Assembly: GCA_016928155.1 (NCBI GenBank)
Contig: JAFGLG010000007.1
Coordinates: 122,973 to 186,972, forward strand
DNA from: Candidatus Woesearchaeota archaeon
GTDB taxonomy: Archaea > Nanobdellota > Nanobdellia > Woesearchaeales > JAFGLG01
Direction of reading: 5' to 3'
DNA length: 64,000 nt
This document shows, piece after piece, positions 16,542-25,319 of the stretch (positions are counted from its first letter, which is position 1; every line of letters begins with the position of its first letter). The position numbers and the translations under genes were made by a program. The notes beneath the pieces were generated by a model. That model made no database searches. It was not told the DNA's origin and worked only from the letters and a program-made list of their open reading frames with translations.

Positions 16542-17137
16542 TAAAGGCAGTGGCAATAGATTGCGGCGGAGTCCTTTTTGCAGAAGGCAAAGCATTTGCA
16601 GTAGAAAGGCTGGCAAAAGAGGGACTTGACAGGCAGACTGTGCTGAAAGCACTCGGATCAGAGGAAGCGTCACTCCTAAGAAGAGCGTTCCTGACAGAAG
16701 ATGAATGCTGGTCAAGAGTGCAGGAAAGACTGCCAGAAGGTTATGATGCCCTATACCTGCGGGATGTCTGGTATGACAGCTACATAATAGATCAAGATAT
16801 TCTCAAGCTTGTGAAGGAACTGCGGGGCAGATACAAGCTGGTAATCTTCTCTGGGAACATCAAGAAAAGGGTCGAGCATCTGGAGAAGAAGTATAGTTTC
16901 ATGGGGTTATTCGATGATTTTGTCTGGTCATATGAGCATCATCTAGGTAAGTATGATGACGAGTTCTATAGGCTCCTTATCCGAACAGCAGGAGTTGATC
17001 CCTCTGAGATAGCCTGCTTTGAAGATAACCCGAAGCATGCGGAGCAAGCCAGATCATTCGGGATCAATGTCGTGGAGTACAGAAGAGGAGATATTAGAAG
17101 GGTTAGGAAAGAGCTCCAAGAATTGGGTGTTATATAA
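16538..17137 (+). CDS. HAD-like hydrolase
   Basis: 199 aa. Motif I is AIDCGGVLF (nucleophile Asp; the usual second Asp is Gly, as in the D-x-G-G-V-L branch). The motif II equivalent is VIFSGN, motif III Lys is in LGKYDDEFY, and motif IV is CFEDNPKHAE. A helical cap lies between I and II. It resembles the HAD-IA phosphatases; substrate unknown. It starts at GTG, overlapping the upstream stop by 4 nt. Confidence 0.8.
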   Translation: MIKAVAIDCGGVLFAEGKAFAVERLAKEGLDRQTVLKALGSEEASLLRRAFLTEDECWSRVQERLPEGYDALYLRDVWYDSYIIDQDILKLVKELRGRYKLVIFSGNIKKRVEHLEKKYSFMGLFDDFVWSYEHHLGKYDDEFYRLLIRTAGVDPSEIACFEDNPKHAEQARSFGINVVEYRRGDIRRVRKELQELGVI

Positions 17138-17202
17138 ATCCTGGTCAAATAAGGTAAAATTATTTAAATGATGAGCTCTGAGGCATGCCTGAGGTGATTG
17201 TC

Positions 17203-17436
17203 ATGCCAAAAGTCATTGTCTATTCTACCGCAACATGCCCATTCTGCCACAAGGCAAAAGAGTGGCTCAAGGAGAACAAAGTGGAGTTTGAGGATGTAGA
17301 TGTCTCAGCAGACCAGGCAAAAGCCCGCGAAATGATAGAGAAGAGCGGGCAGATGGGAGTGCCAGTCATAGAGATCGATGATAAGATCATCATAGGATTT
17401 GATGTTGAAAAGATGAAACAGGCATTGGGGATCTGA
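17203..17436 (+). CDS. Glutaredoxin-like protein
   Basis: 77 aa from the ATG at 17203, placed 5 nt after GAGGTGAT; the ATG at 17185 lies before that site and would add six residues. The redox motif is CPFC (Cys12, Cys15) and the cis-Pro motif is GVPVIEI. The C-terminal GFD resembles archaeal and NrdH/YruB-type glutaredoxins. It probably reduces disulfides in cytoplasmic enzymes. One nucleotide separates its stop from the NAD kinase start, so they form an operon, which makes sense because NADPH powers thiol reduction. Confidence 0.88.
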   Translation: MPKVIVYSTATCPFCHKAKEWLKENKVEFEDVDVSADQAKAREMIEKSGQMGVPVIEIDDKIIIGFDVEKMKQALGI

Positions 17437-17437
17437 T

Positions 17438-18142
17438 ATGACATATAAGACATTCAATGTTGTCTCTGCCAATACAAAGTCTGTGGATGAGGTCAGGCGG
17501 CATTTCAAGTTCCATGGGTTCAAGCTCTCCACGAAGCCGGACTTTGTAGTTTCAGTCGGCGGGGACGGCACATTGTTCTTTGCAGAAAGGGCTTATCCAG
17601 GAATACCTAAACTCATGCTGCGAGAATCAAAGAAATGCCTCAAATGCGAGAATGTGGAGCTCGAACTTTATATCAATGCGCTGAAGAAAGGCAAGGTGAA
17701 GACAGAGAAGCATAAGAAGCTTGAAGCCAGCTTTCCGGTAGGCAGGAAGAAAGAGAAGACATATTGTGTAAATGACTTTGTATTGCGTAATTTCTATCCG
17801 ACATATGCGCTCAGGTTCAACATCAAATCTGGCAAGAATATAATAGGAGAAGAGCTTATTGGAGATGGGATTGTTGTCGCAACATCCTTTGGGGCAACAG
17901 GATATTTCGAGTCCATAACAAGACATAAGTTCAGCAGAGGAATAGGAGTCGCATTCAACAACCTCACAAAGCCAAAAAAACATATTTTACTAAATGAAAA
18001 ATCGAAGATTGAGATAGAGCTTCTCCGCGGAGAAGCAGTCTTCACAGCAGACAATGATCCAGTCATGTATCGGATGCAGGAAGGGGCAAGGATCAGGATC
18101 AGGCAGAGCACGAAAGAGATGGGGCTGCTGAGGCTGGGATGA
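17438..18142 (+). CDS. nadK: NAD kinase
   Basis: 234 aa. Phosphorylates NAD to NADP. Visible motifs are SVGGDGTLFF (residues 39-48), CVNDFVLR (the NE/D motif) and GDGIVVATSFGATGY, the conserved Gly-rich region. It is slightly shorter than bacterial enzymes and lacks much of the N-terminal sheet. It is transcribed with the glutaredoxin gene. Confidence 0.92.
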   Translation: MTYKTFNVVSANTKSVDEVRRHFKFHGFKLSTKPDFVVSVGGDGTLFFAERAYPGIPKLMLRESKKCLKCENVELELYINALKKGKVKTEKHKKLEASFPVGRKKEKTYCVNDFVLRNFYPTYALRFNIKSGKNIIGEELIGDGIVVATSFGATGYFESITRHKFSRGIGVAFNNLTKPKKHILLNEKSKIEIELLRGEAVFTADNDPVMYRMQEGARIRIRQSTKEMGLLRLG

Positions 18143-18198
18143 GCACCAAATCATTTATATATCCTATTCTCAAATAATTCAAATCAAGGGGGGATAAA

Positions 18199-18588
18199 AT
18201 GTATCTTTATGGAATAAATATCTGGGCTGTCCTTGTTGCAGCTGTCGCATCTTTTGTTCTCGGCGGCATATGGTATAACAAGGCGGTTTTCGGCAAGACC
18301 TGGATGAAGCTTTCTGGGACAAAGCCAAAAAAAGGGTCAAATACCAAGATGGTTTATGGCTTCTTGACAACAGTTGTCATGGCATATGTGCTTGCATTAT
18401 TCATCGGAGCCGGAAGCGGAGCAATCCGAGGCATGGCAATCGCATTCTGGGTGTGGCTCGGATTCATAGCGACGATAACGCTAAGCGGATGGCTGTGGGA
18501 GAACAGGGCATTCAAGCTCTGGGCGCTGAACAACATCTACAACATTATATCCCTATTGGTTATGGGAGCCATCATCGGAGCCTGGTAA
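18199..18588 (+). CDS. DUF1761 family membrane protein
   Basis: 129 aa with four transmembrane helices. The family hallmark GGIWYNKAVFGKTWMKL lies after the first helix. Function unknown across the family. AAGGGGGGATAAA before the ATG is a strong ribosome-binding site, and TTATATATCC further upstream is the TATA box. Confidence 0.8.
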   Translation: MYLYGINIWAVLVAAVASFVLGGIWYNKAVFGKTWMKLSGTKPKKGSNTKMVYGFLTTVVMAYVLALFIGAGSGAIRGMAIAFWVWLGFIATITLSGWLWENRAFKLWALNNIYNIISLLVMGAIIGAW

Positions 18589-18592
18589 TCAG

Positions 18593-18635
18593 ACAAAAAC
18601 CTTATCATTTTTTCTTACTTTCTCGGACTTGAAAG
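18593..18635. repeat. Copy 1 of a 43-bp imperfect direct repeat (coding-like remnant)
   Basis: About 43 bp, starting acaaaaacctta, matches 18989-19031 with about six mismatches through the tgaaag block. On the minus strand both copies read KVRKNDKVFV, so they are related gene ends. They flank the A/T-rich gene at 18693. Confidence 0.55.
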
Positions 18636-18692
18636 GACAAGCTTAAGGGATACGAAATATTTATAAATTACAATTCCACAAAGTATTTTATA

Positions 18693-18908
18693 ATGAATTC
18701 AAGTCAGATTGTTCCAGGCATTGGAATACTAACTGGTTTGTTAATGATAATTTTTTATAAACAAATAACAAATGCTTTTCGAGGGTATAATCTCGTTCCA
18801 AAAGATCATATAAAGACCAAGACTGAAATTTTGCTGATGCAAATAACTTGTATCGCTGTAGGTTTACTAATGATGTTTACTGCGGCATTAGTATTCTTTG
18901 GTTTCTAA
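18693..18908 (+). CDS. Small two-helix membrane protein, A/T-rich
   Basis: 71 aa with two hydrophobic helices (about 8-27 and 50-71) around a basic loop. Family not recognised. Codon use is more A/T-rich than its neighbours and the gene lies between two copies of a decayed gene end, suggesting a local insertion. AATATTTATAAATT about 30 nt upstream of the ATG is the TATA box. Confidence 0.5.
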   Translation: MNSSQIVPGIGILTGLLMIIFYKQITNAFRGYNLVPKDHIKTKTEILLMQITCIAVGLLMMFTAALVFFGF

Positions 18909-18963
18909 GCAAATCTATCTCAGAATTTTTTTGGATATTGTTTAGATGTTTAGACATCGATTT

Positions 18964-19190
18964 TTAGTTATCTGGGCTGTGTAGCCATACAAAGACCTTA
19001 TCATTCTTTCTCACTTTCTTTGACCTGAAAGTTATGTTGTCGCCTCTCTTAGCTTCTGAGCTTTCTTTGTCATCTCCATATTTTATTAGAATTAACCTGA
19101 CAAATCCTTTTCTCTGGGTTGAAATCAACACCCATATTTAAGGATGCAATGAGGAATGCAAAGCTGATAGCAGGTGGCGTCGTCTGTATA
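18964..19190 (-). pseudogene. Decayed 3' part of an unrecognised gene
   Basis: The 333-bp stretch 18909-19241 has no intact gene. On the minus strand, residues reading AISFAFLIASLNMG (hydrophobic) continue after a frameshift into GFVRLILIKYGDDKES and end VFVWLHSPDN, with a stop at 18964. The final segment is duplicated at 18593. This looks like the remains of a membrane or exported protein. The promoter of the next gene (AATATTTATAAATT) lies at about 19210. Confidence 0.35.
18989..19031. repeat. Copy 2 of the 43-bp imperfect direct repeat
   Basis: Part of the decayed gene at 18964-19190; see the copy at 18593. Differences between copies are mostly transitions at third codon positions of the shared KVRKNDKVFV frame. 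Confidence 0.55.
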
Positions 19191-19241
19191 TTGCATGGAA
19201 AAGGGCGCAATATTTATAAATTTAGGATTTAACCACCTCAC

Positions 19242-20058
19242 ATGAACCTGAAAATCCCGGGATATCATACAGAATTCTTCTCAGAGATATATACAAGTTC
19301 AACCTTGATGGATGCTGAATCAGGCACAATAGAGGTGCAGAAGATCCTGGTGCCTCAACGGTACACCTTGCCCACAATGCCTGAAATCATAAGCCACATA
19401 CAGCAAAGGGCTCAGGAGATGGTTGAATTTCGCGGAGAGCTTGACCCGAACCTAATAGTAATTTCAAATAATCCTGTAACCAGAATGCTTGGGATATTCC
19501 CTATCGAAGTCCTCAACAATATTGTTACAGGTGATAGGGATTATACCCACTTATTTGAGAAGGCAGTACACCTACATGATCCCAAGGCACAATTCCTCAA
19601 GGTAAGCTATGGTGAGATACCAACAGGATATATCATGGAAATGATTGAGCATGAGATACCTCTTGACATTAGCTGGTTCATGTCACATATGCTTGACGAA
19701 GACCTGCGTGAGGCAGGTTGGGGGTCTCCAATGGGATGCAGATGTCAGATTAGTAAACGGGATGCTTCCTCCAAAATCAGATCTTGATGTGCTGATAAGG
19801 AATGAGACAATCAGCTCCAGGACATTCTCCATAAATATTGATAACTACCCACCTAGCGAGGTAAGCGCAGTCTTTGATGCAATATATGCCGCAATAACAA
19901 GACCAAGAGATATCTCCAGATTCCCAGATGTATCCAGTATTGGACTAGAAAATGCAGCAGTTTATCCCCTGCAGGCGCTCTACACTAAACTAGCAAGGGA
20001 ATACCAGATGCAAATGCAGATCCTCAGAAATTATAATGGCTCCACATCAGTGAATTAA
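19242..20058 (+). pseudogene. Unknown soluble protein interrupted by a frameshift
   Basis: Two frames join into one protein of about 271 aa. The first (from ATG 19242) runs coding-like to EAGWG. The second continues LQWDADVRLVNG and runs to the stop at 20056-20058. The shift falls in a run of five G (about 19718-19723); four G would give one open frame. This may be a recent mutation, a sequencing error, or +1 frameshifting. No family recognised; Pro/Ile-rich N-terminus, helical C-terminus. A TATA box lies about 27 nt upstream. Its end overlaps the convergent lhr gene by 4 bp. Confidence 0.65.
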
Positions 20059-23012
20059 TCACACTCTTCTGCTGCCTGCAGTATGAATTCCGAAAGCTCC
20101 TGCGGCCAATCCTTCCTGATGTCTTCCTTATGGTTCTCTATCTCCTTGAGGACATCAGGCCTTATGCCATAACGGTCGCCCTCGATCATCTTAAGGATCT
20201 CCATCTTCGCATAACCAGGAACTTTTTTCACCTGGAAGAGCTGCTGCTTGAGGAGCTCCTTCTTCTCATCCTTCTCTTTATCCTTCTTCTTATCCATCTC
20301 AGCCCACATGTCCTCAAAAGAGAAATCCTTCATCTCTGCTTTATCCTGCAAGGCTTCCCTGTCTTCGACGCTGAAATGGCGTCTGCTGAAATCAGAGCCG
20401 CTGCTCCTCGCTTCCTTAAGAGAGATCTTGAGAGAGACCATCTCATGCATCCTCTTGAGGAACTCAGCCTTCTCTTCCATCTTGAGGATGTCGCTGAAGC
20501 CCTGAGCAATCAGGTTGAATGCAAAAGGCGAAGGCAGTTCAGTGCTGATCTCCCTTACTTCCAAGTCCTTCCCCTCTATCCGCTTCAGCACTTTCTCAGT
20601 GTTCTCGATGTCCATCAGATCCTCCAGGACCTCTCTCCTGGCCTCCTTGAGGATAGGGAAATCATCTGAGATGCGCTTCACAGCATTCAGGAGGATCATC
20701 GACGAGACCTGCTGCCTGCCGACCCTCTTTGTGTGGCCCTTATAGTTCCTCAATATCATCAGTGCCCTCGTCGCACAGTGCCTGAACCTCCTCTTGAGGA
20801 CCTCGCTGCTGTCTATGGCCTGCTCGAGGATCTTCCTGATGTCCTGGGGCTTCAGGCCTGACAGGGCTTTCTTCACATTTATCTGCTTATGCGACGCAAG
20901 ATAGAACCCATTGTCATTGATGCCTATCTCAACATCGATATGCTGCATCCTGCCTACAGCATAAGCCAGTGCCCTTGAAAGGCAGTCATTGACCCTCCTG
21001 CCGAACAAGGTATGGAAGACAGCATATTTCTTCTTCTCATCAGAATAATTCTCGACAATGATCTTCTTGTCATGGGAGATCTCAGCGAACATGTGCTGTT
21101 CCCTCAAGTAATTGTATATCGCTTCTGCACCATAGCTGTCGACATAAAGGTAATCATTAATGAACCTGAGCACATCTTCCTTTGGATCCTGCATCCTCTG
21201 CTCCATCAGGCGCCTGAACTTTCCGATCTCCATGGCCAGGTCGAATGAGAGAGGGAGCATCTCTGAGAACCATGAAGGCACAGTGGGCTTCTTTCCGACA
21301 GCAGGGATCACCTGGGCGACCATGCCTCTCGCGAACTGGAACTGATAAGTCTCTCCTCCGAGCACAAAGATGTCATTGCGCTTCAGGCGCTCTAGGAATG
21401 CCTCATCAATCATGCCGATTGTCTGGGTCCCCATCTTGACCTGCACAGCAGTCTCGTCAGGGATTGTGCCTACATTGGTCATGAAGAGTATCCTTGCAAG
21501 CTTCCCCCTCCTGCCTATCATGTCAGTCTCCTCATCATGCCAGATCTTGGCATAGACATGACGATCCTCAAGAGAGATGTACTTCCCTGCAAGATAATCA
21601 ATGACCTCCCTGAAGTCATGGTCCGGGTAATCATGGAATGGATATGCTCTCCTGATGGTTTCGAGGAGCTCTTTCCTGTTCCAGGTATCTGAGATGGCCA
21701 TGCCGAAGATCTGCTGTGCAAGCACGTCAGAGCAGTTCTTCGGGATATGTATGCGGTCGATCTTCCTCTCATTGGCACTCTTGAGCAGGACAGAGCATTC
21801 GACAAGATCATCACGGTCCAAGACAACTATCCTGCCTAGGGATGATGCCTGGTACTTATGGCCGGACCTCCCGATACGCTGGAGGGCGCGCGCAACAGAT
21901 TTCGGCGAGCCCAGCAGGATCACAAGATCGATGTAGCCGATATCGATGCCGAGCTCCAGGCTGGTGGAGCAGACGATGCATTTGACCTTGCCTTCCCTTA
22001 GCCTGGTCTCAATGCCATGACGCAGCCTCTTAGACAATGAGCCGTGATGGGCGCCGATCTCCTTGGGATCATCTTCAGGATTGTCGCCGGTCGCAGTATA
22101 ATTCTTAGGGAACCTTTCCTTGAGGTAGTGGACAACGCGCTCAGTGGCTGCTCTGGTGTTGGTGAAGATCAGGGTGGTGCGGTGCTCCTGTACGAGCCTG
22201 TCGAGAAGCGCGTACATCTCGTTGTACATCCTGTCATATGAAGCTGTTATCAGGTTGGGGACAGGGCTCAGCACTTTCAGGTCCATATCCTTGATGAACT
22301 GCACGTCGACGATCCTGCAAGGCCTCGGGACGCCATTGTCATAGCCGACGAGGAATTTTGCGACCTCTTCAAGAGGAGAGACTGTGGCGCTGAGTCCTAC
22401 CCTGGTGAAATGAGCCAGCTTCTGGAGACGCTCCATGCTCAATGCAAGATGGGTGCCTCTCTTGTTCTCTGCCAAGGCGTGGATCTCGTCGATGATCACC
22501 CACTGGACTCCTTTCAGGAGCTCCCTGAACTTTATGGTAGTGAGCATGATCGCGAGCGATTCAGGGGTGGTGATCAGGATATGCGGCGGCTTGCCCAGCA
22601 TCTTTGACCTCTCGCTTGCGGTCGTGTCGCCGGTCCTTGCAGCTACGCGGATGTCCAGGGGCCTGCCTGCTATCTTCTCCATCTCTTCCAATGGCTCTTT
22701 GAGGTTCTTCTCAATATCATAGGACAGTGCCCTCAATGGGGAGATATAGATGCAGTACACCCTGTTTTCCAGGATGCCTTTCTCTGAGCTGTCGACCAGC
22801 TCGTTGAGGATTGATAAGAAGCCTGTCAGGGTTTTTGTTGAGCCTGTCGGGGCTGATACGAGAATATTATTCCTTGAGTGTATCTCTGTGACGCCGTAAA
22901 GCTGAGGAAGAGAGAATTCCTTGAACCTAGAGAAGAACCATTGCCTGACAACAGGGTGCAGAATATTGTGGAGAGCTTCTGCTGAGTCCGGTTCCTTTTT
23001 CCAGATTATCAT
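20055..23012 (-). CDS. lhr: Lhr-type ATP-dependent helicase
   Basis: 985 aa. A superfamily 2 large helicase-related protein: RecA1 with Walker A APTGSTKT (about 54-61, Thr where most have Gly) and DEIH (about 175), then RecA2 with TNTRAATERV and GRSGHK, then the winged-helix and Lhr-core C-terminal region. Family knowledge: a 3'-5' DNA translocase linked to repair of stalled forks and to RNA:DNA hybrids. The acidic/Lys-rich stretch near residues 900-925 is an extension. The upstream 430 bp has no gene. Confidence 0.93.
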   Translation of the reverse strand: MIIWKKEPDSAEALHNILHPVVRQWFFSRFKEFSLPQLYGVTEIHSRNNILVSAPTGSTKTLTGFLSILNELVDSSEKGILENRVYCIYISPLRALSYDIEKNLKEPLEEMEKIAGRPLDIRVAARTGDTTASERSKMLGKPPHILITTPESLAIMLTTIKFRELLKGVQWVIIDEIHALAENKRGTHLALSMERLQKLAHFTRVGLSATVSPLEEVAKFLVGYDNGVPRPCRIVDVQFIKDMDLKVLSPVPNLITASYDRMYNEMYALLDRLVQEHRTTLIFTNTRAATERVVHYLKERFPKNYTATGDNPEDDPKEIGAHHGSLSKRLRHGIETRLREGKVKCIVCSTSLELGIDIGYIDLVILLGSPKSVARALQRIGRSGHKYQASSLGRIVVLDRDDLVECSVLLKSANERKIDRIHIPKNCSDVLAQQIFGMAISDTWNRKELLETIRRAYPFHDYPDHDFREVIDYLAGKYISLEDRHVYAKIWHDEETDMIGRRGKLARILFMTNVGTIPDETAVQVKMGTQTIGMIDEAFLERLKRNDIFVLGGETYQFQFARGMVAQVIPAVGKKPTVPSWFSEMLPLSFDLAMEIGKFRRLMEQRMQDPKEDVLRFINDYLYVDSYGAEAIYNYLREQHMFAEISHDKKIIVENYSDEKKKYAVFHTLFGRRVNDCLSRALAYAVGRMQHIDVEIGINDNGFYLASHKQINVKKALSGLKPQDIRKILEQAIDSSEVLKRRFRHCATRALMILRNYKGHTKRVGRQQVSSMILLNAVKRISDDFPILKEARREVLEDLMDIENTEKVLKRIEGKDLEVREISTELPSPFAFNLIAQGFSDILKMEEKAEFLKRMHEMVSLKISLKEARSSGSDFSRRHFSVEDREALQDKAEMKDFSFEDMWAEMDKKKDKEKDEKKELLKQQLFQVKKVPGYAKMEILKMIEGDRYGIRPDVLKEIENHKEDIRKDWPQELSEFILQAAEECD

Positions 23013-23444
23013 ATCGAGTACTGCACCTCATAGGTTATCTGATTCTTTTATCTCATTTACAAATCTTTTGGTTTTGGAGTTCTGATGATCCTTTGCCTTG
23101 CCCATTGCGCAGCGTGAAAATACCAAAGGCCGAATAATTGTTTATCAAATTCACTGCGTGAATTTGTTCATAAATTTCTGACCCAGCTTAGCTGGGATAA
23201 ATCTTGTTTTATCCTTTGGTATTTTCATGATGACATATATGCAGGGCGAAGCATTTTCAGCACTTCTACAAAATTTCCTGAATCCTCTTTAAATGTGAAT
23301 TGTCGGGTTGACCTATGGTCAGTGAGCAATGCTCTATGTTAAATTTTATTCAATATTGAAAATAAATGGTTGTGATATAATATGATCCTTAGAGTAATGA
23401 GGTCAGATAAAAAGGTTTAGGAAAACTGGTAGTGCAGAGGGAAT
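23013..23444. other. 432-bp gene-free interval
   Basis: It lies between the lhr start and the end of the small-membrane-protein operon. No open frame in either strand is convincing. Its left half contains the folded element at 23115-23227; the right half (23228-23444) shows no repeat or structure that I can support. Confidence 0.6.
23115..23227. other. 113-nt multi-branched inverted-repeat element (candidate structured RNA or cruciform)
   Basis: Perfect 15-bp outer arms (23115-23129 with 23213-23227) enclose three hairpins. Hairpin A is a 9-bp stem CAAATTCAC-TGC-GTGAATTTG (23146-23166), extended by TTTAT/ATAAA across a 3-nt bulge. Hairpin B is CCCAGC-TTA-GCTGGG (23182-23196). Hairpin C is ATAAA...TTTAT (23197-23212). 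The whole folds as a cloverleaf-like multiloop. No flanking target-site duplication is seen. No known RNA family was recognised. Confidence 0.6.
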
Positions 23445-23759
23445 TCAAGGCCTCTTGATGCCATGCACTGTGCCCAATGCTGTGACAAAGACAGATTGGT
23501 TCTTATGATATTCAGGCAAGTCAGCTGGCAGCAATCCGCAGGCATATTCAATCTTGACAATATAACCAAAAATAAATCTCCTTGATTCTATCGCACCGCA
23601 GCCATTGCAGTTAACTCCGCAGCCATCAGAAACACCTTTCCACCTTCCTTCGAATGCATCCACTGCCCTCTTCTCTGCACGTTCAGCAGTGAGCCAAGGA
23701 GACAGAAGAAGGAGGAAAAGAAAAAGAAATCCAAACAAAGCAAGAATCTCTTTTCCCAT
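23445..23759 (-). CDS. Small membrane-anchored protein with conserved-looking Cys
   Basis: 104 aa. An N-terminal hydrophobic helix (about 5-22) precedes an exported part with DGCGVNCNGCG (three Cys in nine residues) and one more Cys near residue 74. No family recognised. It is the last gene of a four-gene operon, 3 nt after DUF5654. The Cys cluster may form disulfides or bind metal outside the cell. Confidence 0.6.
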   Translation of the reverse strand: MGKEILALFGFLFLFLLLLSPWLTAERAEKRAVDAFEGRWKGVSDGCGVNCNGCGAIESRRFIFGYIVKIEYACGLLPADLPEYHKNQSVFVTALGTVHGIKRP

Positions 23760-23762
23760 CTT

Positions 23763-24002
23763 TCACTTGGCCTTCTCAGCAACCTTGCCTACCCATATTG
23801 TCGCAATGATTGCAAGTATGGTTACGAGAACAGCATATACCCAAGGTCCGCCGCCAGACAAAGCGCATAATGCTCCAGCATCTTCGCTTCCGCACGGCCC
23901 AACAAACAGAGCTCTGATTGCATCGTTCCATGCAAGAGCTGCAACAAGACCGAAAGCAGCTGTGATCAATGCAGCAAGCTTCTCAACAACATCTTTCTTC
24001 AT
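23763..24002 (-). CDS. DUF5654 family membrane protein
   Basis: 79 aa with two transmembrane helices. The family signature ALITAAFGLVAALAWNDAI is residues 11-29, followed by a Gly/Cys-containing loop and a second helix. Archaeal family of unknown role, often near other tiny membrane proteins. TGAGGTGATATC before the ATG holds a GAGGTGAT ribosome-binding site. Confidence 0.8.
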   Translation of the reverse strand: MKKDVVEKLAALITAAFGLVAALAWNDAIRALFVGPCGSEDAGALCALSGGGPWVYAVLVTILAIIATIWVGKVAEKAK

Positions 24003-24011
24003 GATATCACC

Positions 24012-24407
24012 TCAAAATATCTTCTTAGTCTTCCTGTAATATTTAATTGTTTGCACTAAGCTTGTAATCAACAGCACTGCCATTATGACGACTGTGAGGA
24101 AAGCGAACCTGTTATAATGATCCCATGCATACCTGAATCTTCCGTGCAGGATGCTGGAAATGCCCCTTGTCATGTAGCAAGCAGGGCAATTGCAGTCTGC
24201 AAAAAAACCTGATTCAGGACAGACACCTCCGAATGCAAGAGGAAGAAGAAAGTGCTTCCAGACACATTTCGCCGGGGATTTCGCAAGCAATTCAGTCGGC
24301 ACAGATGCAAGTATGACAAAAGCAGAAGAGAAATTGAACAGCCTGGCCTGTGGAGTCCGGAAGCCAAGCATGTCATAGACAAAACCAAAAAATGACTCGG
24401 GCTTCAT
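24012..24407 (-). CDS. DUF2752 family membrane protein
   Basis: 131 aa. The family core is CNCPACYMTRGISSILHGRF (about 73-92), matching the usual C-P-x-C-G-x-T-R motif, followed by an aromatic helix and a C-terminal membrane helix with a basic tail. The Gly after CPAC is Tyr here. Its start overlaps the TM2 gene end by 4 nt (ATGA). DUF2752 and TM2 proteins are frequent neighbours; the role is unknown. Confidence 0.82.
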   Translation of the reverse strand: MKPESFFGFVYDMLGFRTPQARLFNFSSAFVILASVPTELLAKSPAKCVWKHFLLPLAFGGVCPESGFFADCNCPACYMTRGISSILHGRFRYAWDHYNRFAFLTVVIMAVLLITSLVQTIKYYRKTKKIF

Positions 24408-24607
24408 TCAACCCACTGGATACCCTCGAACTTATACTTTGTCGCGATGAGTATCACGTCGACAATCCACCAGATACCACATCCGCCCATTGTGATGAGT
24501 TTCAGGATGCCAAGACCGATATGGCCCATAATGAACCTGTCAACTCCAAGGCCCCCGAACAATATCGACATAACAAGACATAAAATCCAATTGACTTTCT
24601 TTGCCAT
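24404..24607 (-). CDS. TM2 domain protein
   Basis: About 67 aa from the second of two adjacent ATGs, which sits 5 nt after GGTG; starts at 24610 or 24652 are possible. TM2 hallmark: two helices around FGGLGVDRFIMGHIGLGILK (about 18-37), then GGCGIWWIVDVILI. First gene of the operon. Confidence 0.85.
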   Translation of the reverse strand: MAKKVNWILCLVMSILFGGLGVDRFIMGHIGLGILKLITMGGCGIWWIVDVILIATKYKFEGIQWVE

Positions 24608-24768
24608 CATATCACCTTTTTTATTTAGATCATTTAACTCTACTTGTATCAATCTACTTGTATTAAATTAGTTTTGCGTGTTATATTATAAAATTTATCA
24701 TGATTATTATTTACTTTATGGTAGTAAAAATACAAATATTTATATATCCCCCTAAATTTGTGTATCCT

Positions 24769-25263
24769 ATGCAATCCAGATTTATCCAAAGATTAACCTC
24801 AGGGGATTATAATAGACCAGGATTTATGATCTCAGATTTCTTCCATGCATATCTTGGCAGCCTGAAGAGGGCATGGACAACGGTCTATAGCGGAACAACA
24901 GAAGAGAATTTTCAGACTTGTGCATTCAGGACAAGATTCGGCAATATACTATTTGATAAAAGCTTAGAATCCGCCCATCATTATGATGAGCTTTATTATT
25001 CGCCAAGATTTGGATCAGCAGCTGTGTTTGGGATGCAAAGCGCTGAGAGCATCGGCCACACCCCATTAGTCATGGAAGGAAGATGTCTTGAGGATGAGAT
25101 CGTCATGGTCGGAACCCTGCCAAAAGGTGAAGCCTTTTTTGTCGATGCTATCTGGAGGATATCAGACGCAGATTGGCTTAAAACCTTCCAATCCAGGGAT
25201 GGAAGTGAAAAGTGGCGAGAACATTATTCCCGGTATGATCCTTCAATTCTTATAAGAAAGTGA
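24769..25263 (+). CDS. Hypothetical soluble protein
   Basis: 164 aa from the ATG at 24769, which lies about 28 nt after the TATA box ATATTTATATAT; reading from 24700 would place the promoter inside the gene. Mixed alpha/beta composition with many aromatic residues. No family recognised. It has no close operon partner. Confidence 0.55.
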   Translation: MQSRFIQRLTSGDYNRPGFMISDFFHAYLGSLKRAWTTVYSGTTEENFQTCAFRTRFGNILFDKSLESAHHYDELYYSPRFGSAAVFGMQSAESIGHTPLVMEGRCLEDEIVMVGTLPKGEAFFVDAIWRISDADWLKTFQSRDGSEKWREHYSRYDPSILIRK

Positions 25264-25319
25264 CCCTCATTTATAAATAATTCAAAAAATTTATAAATGA
25301 TTCTCCTCATTTCTTTATT

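Noticed and set aside
23080-23181. C/D box guide RNA (TGATGA at about 23083 and CTGA at about 23178)
   Set aside because: The boxes are too far apart for an archaeal C/D RNA and no internal C'/D' pair was found.
23115-23227. Insertion sequence or MITE with 15-bp terminal inverted repeats
   Set aside because: No target-site duplication and no second copy is visible in this window. It is kept only as a structured element of unknown nature.
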